DNA of 33,323 nucleotides, taken from an uncultured Mailhella sp. Lineage in GTDB: Bacteria; Desulfobacterota; Desulfovibrionia; Desulfovibrionales; Desulfovibrionaceae. Positions 16,083 to 24,023 of this stretch are shown piece after piece. The notes beneath the pieces were generated by a model. It was given only the letters and a program-made list of their open reading frames with translations. It had not been told where the DNA came from and did not search any database. The stretch is taken from the NCBI RefSeq assembly GCF_905187505.1, contig NZ_CAJJIC010000011.1, forward strand, positions 1 to 33,323, written 5' to 3'. The first letter of the stretch is position 1. Each line of letters starts with the position of its first letter. The position numbers and the translations under genes are program-made.

Positions 16083-16907
16083 TCATTCTTCCGTGGGGTT
16101 CACGGAATCAAGAAAACGATACGGTCCGGCATAGGTAGGCGTGCCGTAGATCTGACAGACATGGGTGTTCCATGCGCCGTTCCGCCAGTCATGAAGCAGA
16201 TAGCCGGGAGCCTCCATGACAAAGGTGTCACCGCCTTCAGGAGAAAGGTCGAGATCTATCTGCATGGAAGCCGCGGGCGCGGTGAGCGCCATCACCCCGG
16301 CCCACTGCGTGAATATGGGACGATGCATGTGGCCGCAGCACAGACGCACCCAGGGAGCCTTTTCCAGAATTCCGCGCAGCCGGTCGACGTTCTCATAAGG
16401 CTCGTCCATGGCGCCCATGCCCGTGACGAACGGCGGATGATGCATGAAAAGCAGCGTAGGCACGCCAGGACGGCGGGCCAGCTCCTTTTCCAGCCACGCG
16501 GCGCATCGTTCGGGCATATGTCCGGAATGCGAGCCGGGGCTCATGCTGTCCATCATGAGAAAGCGCACCTCGTCCTCTTCCACGGCATAGCACAGCCATG
16601 GCCCGGTTTCCTCATTTTCCGGGCACCAGCCCTTGAGAATGGCGCGCATTCTGTCACGCCTGTCGTGATTGCCGGGAACGGCATAGATGGGAAGATGAAG
16701 CGGAGCAAAGGTTTCATAAAGCATTCTGTAGGCGTGCTCGTCCCCGCTGTCGGCCAGATCGCCGGTGATGACCATCATGTCCGGCTTCTGGGCGAGTCCG
16801 AAAATGTGCTTCGCCGCCGCCTCCAGACATTTCGGGGTGTCCACCACCCTGAACGAAAGCCTGCCGTCACCGCGAAGATGAAAGTCTGAAATCTGAAGTA
16901 TGCGCAT
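16083..16907 (-). CDS. CpdA-like cytosolic metallophosphoesterase
   Basis: This 274-residue protein has the full calcineurin-like set: QISDFHL (DxH), VITGDLADSG (GDxxD), AVPGNHDRRD (GNHD), LFMHHPP and CCGHMHRP (GHxH). That arrangement is typical of cyclic-nucleotide phosphodiesterase CpdA and relatives, so cAMP or another cyclic nucleotide is possible but not certain. There is no signal peptide. The start at 16907 (MRILQISDFH) has AAGGA upstream; longer in-frame starts would add residues unlike the family. It is convergent with the LacI/TPR genes. Confidence 0.88.
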   Translation of the reverse strand: MRILQISDFHLRGDGRLSFRVVDTPKCLEAAAKHIFGLAQKPDMMVITGDLADSGDEHAYRMLYETFAPLHLPIYAVPGNHDRRDRMRAILKGWCPENEETGPWLCYAVEEDEVRFLMMDSMSPGSHSGHMPERCAAWLEKELARRPGVPTLLFMHHPPFVTGMGAMDEPYENVDRLRGILEKAPWVRLCCGHMHRPIFTQWAGVMALTAPAASMQIDLDLSPEGGDTFVMEAPGYLLHDWRNGAWNTHVCQIYGTPTYAGPYRFLDSVNPTEE

Positions 16908-17165
16908 AGCGTTTCCTTGCGGAAGGGGGAATCCCTTCCGCCTCCGGGTCAGATGCGTTTCCCCTCCGTCACCCGGGGACGGACCGACGACACGAACGTC
17001 AGACAAAGCCATGAACCGCTCCGAAGCGTCTCCATGATTCATGCCTGCGTCCTCGCCGTCTGTCACCCCGAGGCGGACGCGGGACAGGAAACAGCGTCTG
17101 CCTCAGGGAATCGGGAAAAAGATGCACGATAGTATGCCGGTTGCCTGAACGATCTCGTCTGAAAA

Positions 17166-18497
17166 TCAGACGTGTTCCACATCATCGCCGAGACGACGGA
17201 CGGCGGCGTTGTGCTTGCGCTGCACGATGAATGCCGACACGCCGCTGGTCAAGGCCGCGAGCATGGTATACAGGCACACGTAGATGGGATCGCCGTCGGC
17301 GATCTTGATGAGGTAGGTGCAGAGACCGGGCACGATGCCGGCCACAAGAAAGCCGGGGAACTGATACACGATGGAAATGCCGGTGTAGCGCACGTCGGCA
17401 GGGAACAGATCGGAGAAGAGCGCGGCTTCAGGACCGAACACCCCGGCATAGAACACGCTGATCGGCACGATGATGGCAAGACCAATCATGAACAGGTTGC
17501 CCTCGCTCGCCCCCATGAGCCAGAAGGAAGGAAAGATGGACAGGCCGCAGAGAATGCTGGCCACGCCGTACACGAGACCGCGGCCGTAGCGGTCGGCGAG
17601 ATGCCCGGCAATGAGAATGAACGGGCACATGACGAGAGCGGACACCATGACCATGGACAGGGCTTCGGTGCGCGGAATGTTCACATACTGCACGAGATAG
17701 GTGATGACGAACACGGCAAGCACGTTGAAGAAAACGCCGTCGATCCAGCGGGCGCCGATGCCGAGAGCAATGTTGCCGGGGTGTTCCCTGCATACCTTCA
17801 CGATGGGCAGGGTCTTCTTGGCCTTGTCCTGACTGGCCTTTTCCTGAGCCTTCTGGAAATCGGGAGTTTCAAGGATGTGCATGCGGACATACAGAGCGAC
17901 GCAGACGAGAATGACGCTCACGAGGAAGGCCAGACGCCAGCCCCAGGCAAGGAACTGCTCATCGGAAAGCCCCCAGGAAAGAAGGGCCACCACGCCGGAC
18001 GACAGGCACAGACCCGTGGCCAGGCCCATCTGCGGGATGCTGGCATAGAAGGCGCGTTCCTTCTTGCTGGCGTATTCATAGGTCATGAGCACGGCGCCGC
18101 CCCATTCTCCGCCGAGGCCGAGGCCCTGGCAGAGGCGGAAGGTCTGAAGAAGAACGGGAGCGGCTATGCCTATCTGAGCATAGGTGGGCACAAGACCGAT
18201 ACCGATGGTGGCAAGGCCCATGATGAGCATGGTGAGCACAAGCATGCTCTTGCGGCCCAGACGGTCGCCGAAATGACCGAACACGAATCCGCCGAAGGGA
18301 CGGGCCAGATAGCCGATGGCAAAGGTGCTGTAGGCAAGAAGCGTACCGATGAAGGGGTCTTCCGTGGGGAAGTACAGCTTGTTGAAGACGATGCCCGCAA
18401 CAACGCCGTACAGGAAGAAGTCATACCATTCGATGGTTGCGCCGAGAAGGCTGGCCAGTACCACCTTGCGGATTTCTTTTTTGCTGGGCGTGCTCAT
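17166..18497 (-). CDS. MHS-family major facilitator symporter
   Basis: This is a 443-residue MFS transporter of the metabolite:H+ symporter type (KgtP/ProP/ShiA relatives). Signs are the opening GATIEWYDFFLYG, the loop motif GHFGDRLGRKSMLV between helices 2 and 3, the matching HLADRYGRGLVYG in the second half, and FRLCQGLGLGGEWGGAVL in helix 4. About twelve membrane helices are expected, with a charged central loop (TPDFQKAQEKASQDKAKK). The family carries organic acids, betaines or aromatic acids; the substrate cannot be told here. It is divergent from the second lacI. Its promoter is overlapped by palindromes, so it is probably tightly repressed. AGGAG precedes the ATG. Confidence 0.93.
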   Translation of the reverse strand: MSTPSKKEIRKVVLASLLGATIEWYDFFLYGVVAGIVFNKLYFPTEDPFIGTLLAYSTFAIGYLARPFGGFVFGHFGDRLGRKSMLVLTMLIMGLATIGIGLVPTYAQIGIAAPVLLQTFRLCQGLGLGGEWGGAVLMTYEYASKKERAFYASIPQMGLATGLCLSSGVVALLSWGLSDEQFLAWGWRLAFLVSVILVCVALYVRMHILETPDFQKAQEKASQDKAKKTLPIVKVCREHPGNIALGIGARWIDGVFFNVLAVFVITYLVQYVNIPRTEALSMVMVSALVMCPFILIAGHLADRYGRGLVYGVASILCGLSIFPSFWLMGASEGNLFMIGLAIIVPISVFYAGVFGPEAALFSDLFPADVRYTGISIVYQFPGFLVAGIVPGLCTYLIKIADGDPIYVCLYTMLAALTSGVSAFIVQRKHNAAVRRLGDDVEHV

Positions 18498-18556
18498 AGT
18501 AAAAAAGCTCCTGATGAAGATTGAGGGAAAAGTTCCCGCGCCTTGAGGTAAACTTT

Positions 18557-18570
18557 ATTAAAATTTTAAT
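18557..18570. promoter_or_regulatory. Palindrome copy 1 (symporter operator)
   Basis: ATTAAAATTTTAAT is a perfect 14-bp palindrome. It touches the symporter's -10 (18569-18574) and covers its likely transcription start, where a bound protein would block initiation. Confidence 0.6.
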
Positions 18571-18597
18571 TATACGCTGCGAAACTTTTTATTAAAA
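18569..18597 (-). promoter_or_regulatory. Promoter of MHS symporter gene
   Basis: On the minus strand a perfect -10 TATAAT (18574-18569) is preceded, with a 17-base spacer, by TTTTAA (18597-18592), a weak -35. The palindromes at 18557-18570 and 18591-18604 overlap the two elements. Confidence 0.65.
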
Positions 18598-18604
18598 TTT
18601 TAAT
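18591..18604. promoter_or_regulatory. Palindrome copy 2 (symporter operator)
   Basis: A second perfect ATTAAAATTTTAAT, centred 34 bp (about three helical turns) from copy 1, overlaps the symporter -35. Both copies are preceded by AAACTTT-like sequence, which extends the repeat. Confidence 0.6.
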
Positions 18605-18741
18605 GAAATTCCCCTTCCGCCATATTCAATTTTTTTCCTTCTACGACTATTATAGCAATTAATCAAGGCGAATTATTATTTTTTTCAAAATTAAAAATTT
18701 AATATTAATCTATGAAATCTTCAGCAAAAAACGTATCAGTT

Positions 18742-18755
18742 ATTAAAATTTTAAC
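18742..18755. promoter_or_regulatory. Palindrome copy 3, near second lacI
   Basis: ATTAAAATTTTAAC differs from copies 1 and 2 only at the last base. It ends 22 bp before the -35 of the second lacI and lies about 150 bp from copy 2, so looping or shared control of both divergent genes is possible. Confidence 0.55.
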
Positions 18756-18777
18756 ACTCTTCCTTCTCTTCCCTCGT

Positions 18778-18806
18778 TTGACGAAATTTCCCCCAGCCGT
18801 TAGCTT
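18778..18806 (+). promoter_or_regulatory. Promoter of second lacI gene
   Basis: TTGACG (18778-18783) is followed after 17 bases by TAGCTT (18801-18806), 18 bases before the ATG. This matches the first lacI promoter in the -35, the following AAA, the spacer length and the CGTTAGC end. Confidence 0.6.
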
Positions 18807-18824
18807 TTCCGTGGAGTTCCGACC

Positions 18825-19901
18825 ATGACGACGAAAAAAAGAATTACCCTGGAAGACGTGAGCCGCGCGGCTGGAGTATCGTTGAGCACCGCCTCCATGA
18901 TACTCAGCGGACGGCCTGACGTGTCCTTTTCCCCGGACACGGTGCAGAACGTCCGGCATACGGCCGACGCTCTGGGATACCGCACGCCCGTGCGGCGCAG
19001 GATCCGTCCTCTGTCCGCAAGAAAGCTCGTGCTCATCGTCAGCCCCAACGTCGGCAACGCCTACTATGCCAACATGGTGCAGGCCATACAGCAGTCCGCC
19101 GAACAGCACGGCGCATCCACGCTCATCTTCACCACCTACAGAGACGCCGAAAAGGAAAGGGAAATTCTCGACATGGCCCTGGAAATGGGCGTTTCCGGCA
19201 TGGTCTTCACCATGATGCCCCAGAGCGTGGACATCGTGGAAAAGGTCAACCGGAGCATTCCCATCGTCGTCATAGGCGACAGGAACACCAGTCTCAACGT
19301 AGATACCGTGGAACTCGACAACTACAGTGCCGGCATGCTGGTCGGCCGGCACATGCTCGGCCTCGGGCACAAGCGCATCGCCTTCATCTCCACCACGCTC
19401 AACGATGCCAACGCCATACGCATGCGCAGGCTCGACGGCATACGGGCCGTCTACTCTCTGGAACCGGATACGTCGGTACAGCTGTTCACGCGGGAAATCG
19501 CGCCGCTGGAAGAGCTCAACGACATAGGCATAGAGCACCGCACAGGCTACGAGCTCACCATGGAATGCCTGAAGCGCAACGACGGCATTTCCGGCATCGT
19601 GGCCGTCAACGACTTCGTGGCCTACGGCGTGCTCGACGCTCTTGAAGAAAAGGGTCTGAAGGTCCCGGACGACTACAGCGTATGCGGCTTCGACAACCTT
19701 TCCGCCTCCCGGTTCTGGAGCGTCGGTCTCACCTCCGTTGAGCATCATATTGAAGAAAAGGGAAGAAACGCCTTCAACATCCTTTACGAGCGCATGACCG
19801 GCGACAACGCGCCCAACAACATCACCCGTGTGGAATTTTCCCATCATCTGGTGGAAAACCGTTCCACCGCGCCTTTCCGTGAGACGGGAAAAACAAGCTG
19901 A
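18825..19901 (+). CDS. LacI-family transcriptional regulator, copy 2
   Basis: This 358-residue regulator is a paralogue of the one at 14215 and aligns with almost no gaps. The HTH (ITLEDVSRAAGVSLSTASMI) differs from copy 1 at a few positions in and near the recognition helix (SLSTASM against SLSSVSM), so the operators may overlap or differ slightly. The ligand domain shares long phrases such as VDTVELDNYSAG and VAVNDFVAYGVLDAL. It is divergent from the MHS symporter and 62 bp before the C_GCAxxG_C_C gene with no terminator between, so it may lead that operon too. The effector is unknown. Confidence 0.93.
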   Translation: MTTKKRITLEDVSRAAGVSLSTASMILSGRPDVSFSPDTVQNVRHTADALGYRTPVRRRIRPLSARKLVLIVSPNVGNAYYANMVQAIQQSAEQHGASTLIFTTYRDAEKEREILDMALEMGVSGMVFTMMPQSVDIVEKVNRSIPIVVIGDRNTSLNVDTVELDNYSAGMLVGRHMLGLGHKRIAFISTTLNDANAIRMRRLDGIRAVYSLEPDTSVQLFTREIAPLEELNDIGIEHRTGYELTMECLKRNDGISGIVAVNDFVAYGVLDALEEKGLKVPDDYSVCGFDNLSASRFWSVGLTSVEHHIEEKGRNAFNILYERMTGDNAPNNITRVEFSHHLVENRSTAPFRETGKTS

Positions 19902-19963
19902 AACCCCGAGCTTTCAGACGCTCCTGCGATGCGCGCCTGAAGTGCCCTGCAAAGGAAGGATTC

Positions 19964-20392
19964 ATGACGTCTACCTCGCAACGCGTCCACGAGCTTTACC
20001 ACGGCCGCAACTGGAACTGCGCGGGCACCATGCTTGCCTGTCTTGGCGAAGCGTTCGACACCCCCGTCTCCAGACAAACCCTGCACACCGTCCTCAGAAT
20101 GCACGGCGCAGGCGGCTTTCACGGGCCGTGCGGTCTTGTGGAAGGCGCGCTCATCTTCATCGGCATTGCGGGAACGGCAAGAGGGCTTTCCGACAACGAG
20201 GTGGAATCCATGAGCTTCCGCTTTGCCGAGGCCTTCAGAACGCGCTTCGGCTCTCTGCTCTGCCAGGAACTCCGGCCCGGGGGACTTTCCCGCCCAGGGC
20301 CTCCGCACGTCTGCGAGTCTCTCACCGTCGAAGCCGTCGACTTTACCGTAAACTTCATGCAGAATGATCTTTTTGCTCAGGCCGATGCCTGA
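19964..20392 (+). CDS. C_GCAxxG_C_C-family redox protein
   Basis: This is a 142-residue protein with the Cys spacing of the C_GCAxxG_C_C family: C19 and C26 in NCAGTMLACLGEAF, C56 in GPCGLVEG (in place of the usual GCAxxG), C100 (SLLCQEL) and C117 (HVCESL). Such proteins are found mostly in anaerobes, are thought to bind metal or an Fe-S cluster, and often sit beside transporters or reductases. The start has GGAAGGA upstream. It is 38 bp before an ABC substrate-binding protein gene, so it may act on the imported compound or supply electrons. This is inference. Confidence 0.8.
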   Translation: MTSTSQRVHELYHGRNWNCAGTMLACLGEAFDTPVSRQTLHTVLRMHGAGGFHGPCGLVEGALIFIGIAGTARGLSDNEVESMSFRFAEAFRTRFGSLLCQELRPGGLSRPGPPHVCESLTVEAVDFTVNFMQNDLFAQADA

Positions 20393-20429
20393 TGCCGCAT
20401 TCTTCCACAGCACACTCACGAGGTCAGCC

Positions 20430-21386
20430 ATGCCCATGCTCAAACGCGCCCTCTGCGCTCTCATGCTGCTCGCCGTCGTTTTCTCTCAGAAGACGACCCT
20501 TGCCGCCGACGCTCTGAAAATCGGCTCTCTTCCTGCGGCCGATTCCCTCATTCTTCACGCCGCAAAGAAGGACGGCGTATTTGCCGCCCACGGACTCGAT
20601 GTGGAAATCGTGCCCTTCCAGAGTGCGCTGGAACTCGGCGCCGCCATGCGGGCGGGCTCGCTGGACGGACATTTCGGCGACATCATCAACGTGCTCATGC
20701 AAAACGAAAACGGCGCGCCGCAGGTCATCGTGGCCACGACGTCCCATTCTTCGCCGAACGCACGTTTTTTCGGTCTGGCGGTAAGGCCTGATTCTCCGGC
20801 AAGAACCCTCGCCGATCTCAAGGGAAAACCCTGTTCCATCGGGCGCGCCACCATCGTGGACTTCGTGCTGGATTCTCTGCTCGAGCAGGAAGGCGCGACC
20901 GGTTCTCTGGACAAGCGCGACATCCGTCAGATTCCCGTCCGGCTCCAGATGCTGCTTTCCGGCAGAATAGAATCCGCCCTTCTGCCCGAGCCTCTGCTCT
21001 CCCTTGTGGAGGGACAGGGCGCCCGCGTGCTTCTCGACGACCGGAAACTGTCCCTGCCGCTGGCCGTCATCGCCCTGAAAAAACCGGGAAAAAACGATGA
21101 GGCCTTTACCGGACTCATCCGACGCTTCCGCGCGGCACTGGCCGAGGAAGCCGCACGCATCAATGCCGACCCCGACGTCTACAAGGACATGATGCAGAAA
21201 CTCGGTCTGCTCTCCGGCAAGGCGGCAGAGCACTATGTCATGCTTCGCTTCGAAGAGCCTCTCACGCCGCTCGGTCTTCCTTCGGAGGAGGACATAAGGC
21301 ACTATGCCGACTGGATGAAGCAGAACAGACTGCTGAAAAAGGACGTGCCCGCCCTCGCCGACATTGTCTTTCAGGACGTGAAATGA
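20430..21386 (+). CDS. ABC substrate-binding protein (SsuA/TauA/NMT1 type)
   Basis: This 318-residue protein has a Sec signal peptide (KRALCALMLLAVVFSQ, cleavage near TLA-AD) and no lipobox. The mature part begins LKIGSLPAADSLILHAAKKD, the usual opening of SsuA/TauA/ThiY-like proteins, with the two-lobed pattern AAMRAGSLDGHFGDIINVL and LADLKGKPCSIGRATIVDF. The family binds sulfonates, taurine, nitrate-like ions or thiamine precursors; the ligand here is unknown. The start at 20430 has GAGG upstream; an in-frame Met at 20364 would overlap the previous gene. Its stop overlaps the ATPase start (ATGA). Confidence 0.9.
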   Translation: MPMLKRALCALMLLAVVFSQKTTLAADALKIGSLPAADSLILHAAKKDGVFAAHGLDVEIVPFQSALELGAAMRAGSLDGHFGDIINVLMQNENGAPQVIVATTSHSSPNARFFGLAVRPDSPARTLADLKGKPCSIGRATIVDFVLDSLLEQEGATGSLDKRDIRQIPVRLQMLLSGRIESALLPEPLLSLVEGQGARVLLDDRKLSLPLAVIALKKPGKNDEAFTGLIRRFRAALAEEAARINADPDVYKDMMQKLGLLSGKAAEHYVMLRFEEPLTPLGLPSEEDIRHYADWMKQNRLLKKDVPALADIVFQDVK

Positions 21387-22141
21387 ACGGAAGCGTGCTG
21401 CGCGTTGAAAGACTGGGCAAGAACTTCGGAGAAAACGCCGTTCTTTCCAACGTTTCCTTTTCCCTGCCCGAAGGCTCCTCTCTGGCCATCATCGGCCCTT
21501 CCGGCTGCGGCAAAAGCACGCTTCTTGCCGTTGTTGCCGGACTTGCCGCAGCGGATTCGGGCTGTGTCATGCGGCCTTCTCACTGGAACACGACCTTCAT
21601 CCTTCAGGACTACGGACTTTTTCCGTGGAAAACGGTGCGCGACAATCTGGCGCTCCCCCTTCAGCTCCGGGGCGCGGGCAGGAAGGAGCGCCTTGCCGCC
21701 GTATCCTCCATGCTGAAGGAACTCGGGCTGGAAGGGCTGGAAAAACGTTTTCCCGTACAGCTTTCCGGCGGTCAGCGACAGCGCGTGGCCATAGGCCGCG
21801 CCCTCATTTCCCGACCGGATCTGCTGCTCATGGACGAACCCTTTGCCGCGCTTGATGCCATCACCCGCGAGCATCTGCAGAATCTGCTGCTCGGCGTATG
21901 GCAGCGCCGCCGCATGAGCTTCATTCTGGTCACGCACAACGTGGCGGAGGCGGTGTTTCTCGGGCGCTGCATCATGGTGCTCGGCGGACACCCGGCCACA
22001 AGAACGCTGTGGCTGGAAAATCCCTGCTTCGGCAACGTCTCGTGCCGCAACAGCGAAGAGAGCCTCATGCTCATGCAGAAGATCCGCGAAGCGCTGGAAT
22101 CACCCGAAAGCCGGAACCCCGGGGAGAATGACAGACCATGA
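21383..22141 (+). CDS. ABC transporter ATPase (SsuB/TauB type)
   Basis: This is a 252-residue ATPase with all motifs: Walker A GPSGCGKST (38-46), Q-loop ILQDYGLFPW, signature LSGGQRQR, Walker B LLLMDEPFAALD and H-loop LVTHNVAEAV. The loop after the Q-loop and the overall length match nitrate/sulfonate/taurine importers. The C-terminal tail is short and has no regulatory domain. It overlaps the genes on both sides by four bases, so the transporter is made as a unit. Confidence 0.95.
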   Translation: MNGSVLRVERLGKNFGENAVLSNVSFSLPEGSSLAIIGPSGCGKSTLLAVVAGLAAADSGCVMRPSHWNTTFILQDYGLFPWKTVRDNLALPLQLRGAGRKERLAAVSSMLKELGLEGLEKRFPVQLSGGQRQRVAIGRALISRPDLLLMDEPFAALDAITREHLQNLLLGVWQRRRMSFILVTHNVAEAVFLGRCIMVLGGHPATRTLWLENPCFGNVSCRNSEESLMLMQKIREALESPESRNPGENDRP

Positions 22142-22899
22142 AGATGCTCGACATTCTCTTCCGCTACGCGGTGGCCTTCCTCGCTCTTCTTCTGCTCTGG
22201 CAGATCGGCGCGTGGGCGCTCGGCCCCTACCTTCTGCCCGAGCCTCTGGAAGTGCTCGAGGCATGGGCGCATTCCCTGCAGGATCCCGTCATGCGCGGAC
22301 ACGCGACAAGCAGTGCCGTGCGCGTGGGCGCAGCCATGGCGCTGGCGTTTGCCGTCTCCTTTCCGCTCGGCATTCTGCTCGGATACCGCAGACGCATCGA
22401 CCGCTACGTCTCGCCCATGGTCTTTCTTACCTACCCTCTGCCCAAGATCGTGCTCCTGCCGGTGTTTCTCACGCTGTTCGGACTCGGAGATCTGTCCAAG
22501 ATTCTCATCATCGCCCTGACCACGGGATATCAGATACTCGTGGTCACAAGAGACGGCATACGCCGTCTCGACGCACGCTATCTCGACGCCTTCCGCACTC
22601 TCGGAGGCTCCGGCGTCCAGCTCATCCGCCACGTGCTCGTTCCCGCAGCCCTTCCCAGCGCCATGACGGCCCTCAAGGTAAGCAGCGGCACGGCCGTGGC
22701 CGTGCTGTTCATGGCGGAATCCTTCGCCACGCAGAGCGGACTCGGCTTTCTCATCATGGACGCCTGGGGCCGCGGCGATCAGCTGGAAATGTTCTGCGGC
22801 ATCCTGTCCATGAGTCTGCTCGGTCTTGCCATTTATGAAATATTCCATGTTGCCGAAAGGGTTATCTGCCGCTGGAAGCGACTGGAAAACAGGAGATGA
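22138..22899 (+). CDS. ABC transporter permease (SsuC/TauC type)
   Basis: This is a 253-residue inner-membrane permease with about six helices. The coupling EAA-like loop reads DARYLDAFRTLGGSGVQLIR, followed by HVLVPAALPSAMTALK, as in SsuC/TauC. FLTYPLPKIVLLPVFLTLFG is the typical preceding helix. It would pair as a homodimer with the ATPase encoded upstream. It overlaps both neighbours by four bases, tying a threonine-aldolase-like gene to the transporter. Confidence 0.95.
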   Translation: MKMLDILFRYAVAFLALLLLWQIGAWALGPYLLPEPLEVLEAWAHSLQDPVMRGHATSSAVRVGAAMALAFAVSFPLGILLGYRRRIDRYVSPMVFLTYPLPKIVLLPVFLTLFGLGDLSKILIIALTTGYQILVVTRDGIRRLDARYLDAFRTLGGSGVQLIRHVLVPAALPSAMTALKVSSGTAVAVLFMAESFATQSGLGFLIMDAWGRGDQLEMFCGILSMSLLGLAIYEIFHVAERVICRWKRLENRR

Positions 22900-23939
22900 C
22901 GTTCATGCTTCGCTTTGAATCGGACTACGAAGAAGGCGCGCATCCGCGCATTCTGGAACTTCTCACGGCCACCAATCTTGACCAGACGCCGGGCTACGGC
23001 GAAGACCGCTACAGCGACGAGGCCCGAAGCCTCATCCGCGCGGCCTGCGCCGCGCCGGAAGCCGACGTTCACTTCCTTGTGGGCGGCACCCAGACGAACT
23101 TCATCGTCATCGAATCCGCGCTCAGACCATGGCAGGGAGTGCTCTGCGCCGAAAACGGCCACATCAACGTCCATGAGACCGGCGCCGTGGAAGCCACGGG
23201 ACACAAAGTGCTCGCCCTCCCCGCCCATGAAGGAAAAATCACCGCTGCGCAGATCCGGAACGCGTGCGCCGCGCACTACGCCGACGACTCGCATGAACAC
23301 ATGGTGCAGCCCGGCATGGTGTATCTTTCCTCCCCCACGGAGTTCGGCACTCTGTACACGAAGGCCGAGCTCGAGGACATCAGACTTGCCTGCCGGGAAC
23401 TCTCCCTGCCTCTGTTCGTGGACGGCGCCCGCATGGGCTACGGACTCATGTCCGAGGCCAACGATCTCACGCTCGCCGACTACGCCGGACTCTGCGATGT
23501 CTTCAGCATAGGAGGGACCAAGGTGGGAGCGCTGTTCGGAGAAGCCGTGGTCGTCACGTCCCCCTCGCTCAAAAAGGACTTCCGATACCTCATGAAGCAG
23601 CGCGGCGCCATGCTGGCCAAGGGCAGACTGCTCGGCCTGCAGTTTCTGGCGCTTTTTCAGGACGACCTTTATATGCGCATCGCAAAGCAGGCCGACGAGC
23701 TTGCCATGCGTCTGCGCCGGGCCTTTCTGGAAAAGGGCTGGCCTCTGCTCCACAATTCCTTCACCAACCAGCAGTTTCCCGTCGTGCCCGACGAGGTGCT
23801 CGAAAAGCTCGCGGAACGCTACTCCTTCAGCTTCTGGCAGAAGATGGACGACTCCCGCAGCGCCGTGCGCTTCTGCACCAGCTGGGCCACGACCGAAGAG
23901 GCCGTGACGTCGCTCATCGAAGACATCAGAAAAGCCTGA
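22896..23939 (+). CDS. Threonine-aldolase-like PLP enzyme
   Basis: This is a 347-residue fold-type-I PLP enzyme of the L-threonine aldolase/beta-eliminating lyase family. The PLP lysine is K209 in FSIGGTKVGALFG. D176 and R179 in FVDGARMGYG bind the cofactor, and H89/H93 in ENGHINVHETGA match the ring-stacking region. The family splits beta-hydroxy-amino acids (threonine, allo-threonine, phenylserine) into glycine and an aldehyde. It is the last gene of the ABC operon, so the imported compound may be, or be made into, a beta-hydroxy-amino acid. The start at 22896 overlaps the permease stop; Met4 is a possible alternative. Confidence 0.9.
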   Translation: MTFMLRFESDYEEGAHPRILELLTATNLDQTPGYGEDRYSDEARSLIRAACAAPEADVHFLVGGTQTNFIVIESALRPWQGVLCAENGHINVHETGAVEATGHKVLALPAHEGKITAAQIRNACAAHYADDSHEHMVQPGMVYLSSPTEFGTLYTKAELEDIRLACRELSLPLFVDGARMGYGLMSEANDLTLADYAGLCDVFSIGGTKVGALFGEAVVVTSPSLKKDFRYLMKQRGAMLAKGRLLGLQFLALFQDDLYMRIAKQADELAMRLRRAFLEKGWPLLHNSFTNQQFPVVPDEVLEKLAERYSFSFWQKMDDSRSAVRFCTSWATTEEAVTSLIEDIRKA

Positions 23940-23968
23940 TCGCCCTTCATCGAAACCTGATCGTCCAT

Positions 23969-24006
23969 AAAAAAAGGCCGGCTCCCTGAGGAAGCCGGCC
24001 TTTTTT
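23969..24006. terminator. Bidirectional terminator
   Basis: A 14-bp stem (AAAAAAGGCCGGCT at 23970-23983 with its complement at 23993-24006) gives a run of T on either strand. It lies between the convergent threonine-aldolase-like gene and amidohydrolase-like gene A and serves both. Confidence 0.95.
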
Positions 24007-24023
24007 ACGACAGAAGAAAAAAA

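Larger units (their letters stand above)
18498..18824. other. A/T-rich divergent control region
   Basis: This 327-bp gap between symporter and second lacI is far richer in A/T than its surroundings. It holds both promoters and three copies of a 14-bp palindrome. No gene is present. A degenerate fourth copy may lie near 18689-18705. Confidence 0.7.

Noticed and set aside
17156..17172. CGTCTGA-AAA-TCAGACG hairpin at the symporter stop codon
   Set aside because: A perfect 7-bp stem, but it includes the stop codon and no T-run follows on the minus strand, so a terminator call is not supported.
17172..18524. Long plus-strand open frame (450 codons) opposite the symporter
   Set aside because: It is His/Glu/Ala-rich with no domain and mirrors the MHS coding frame; high GC makes such antisense frames common.
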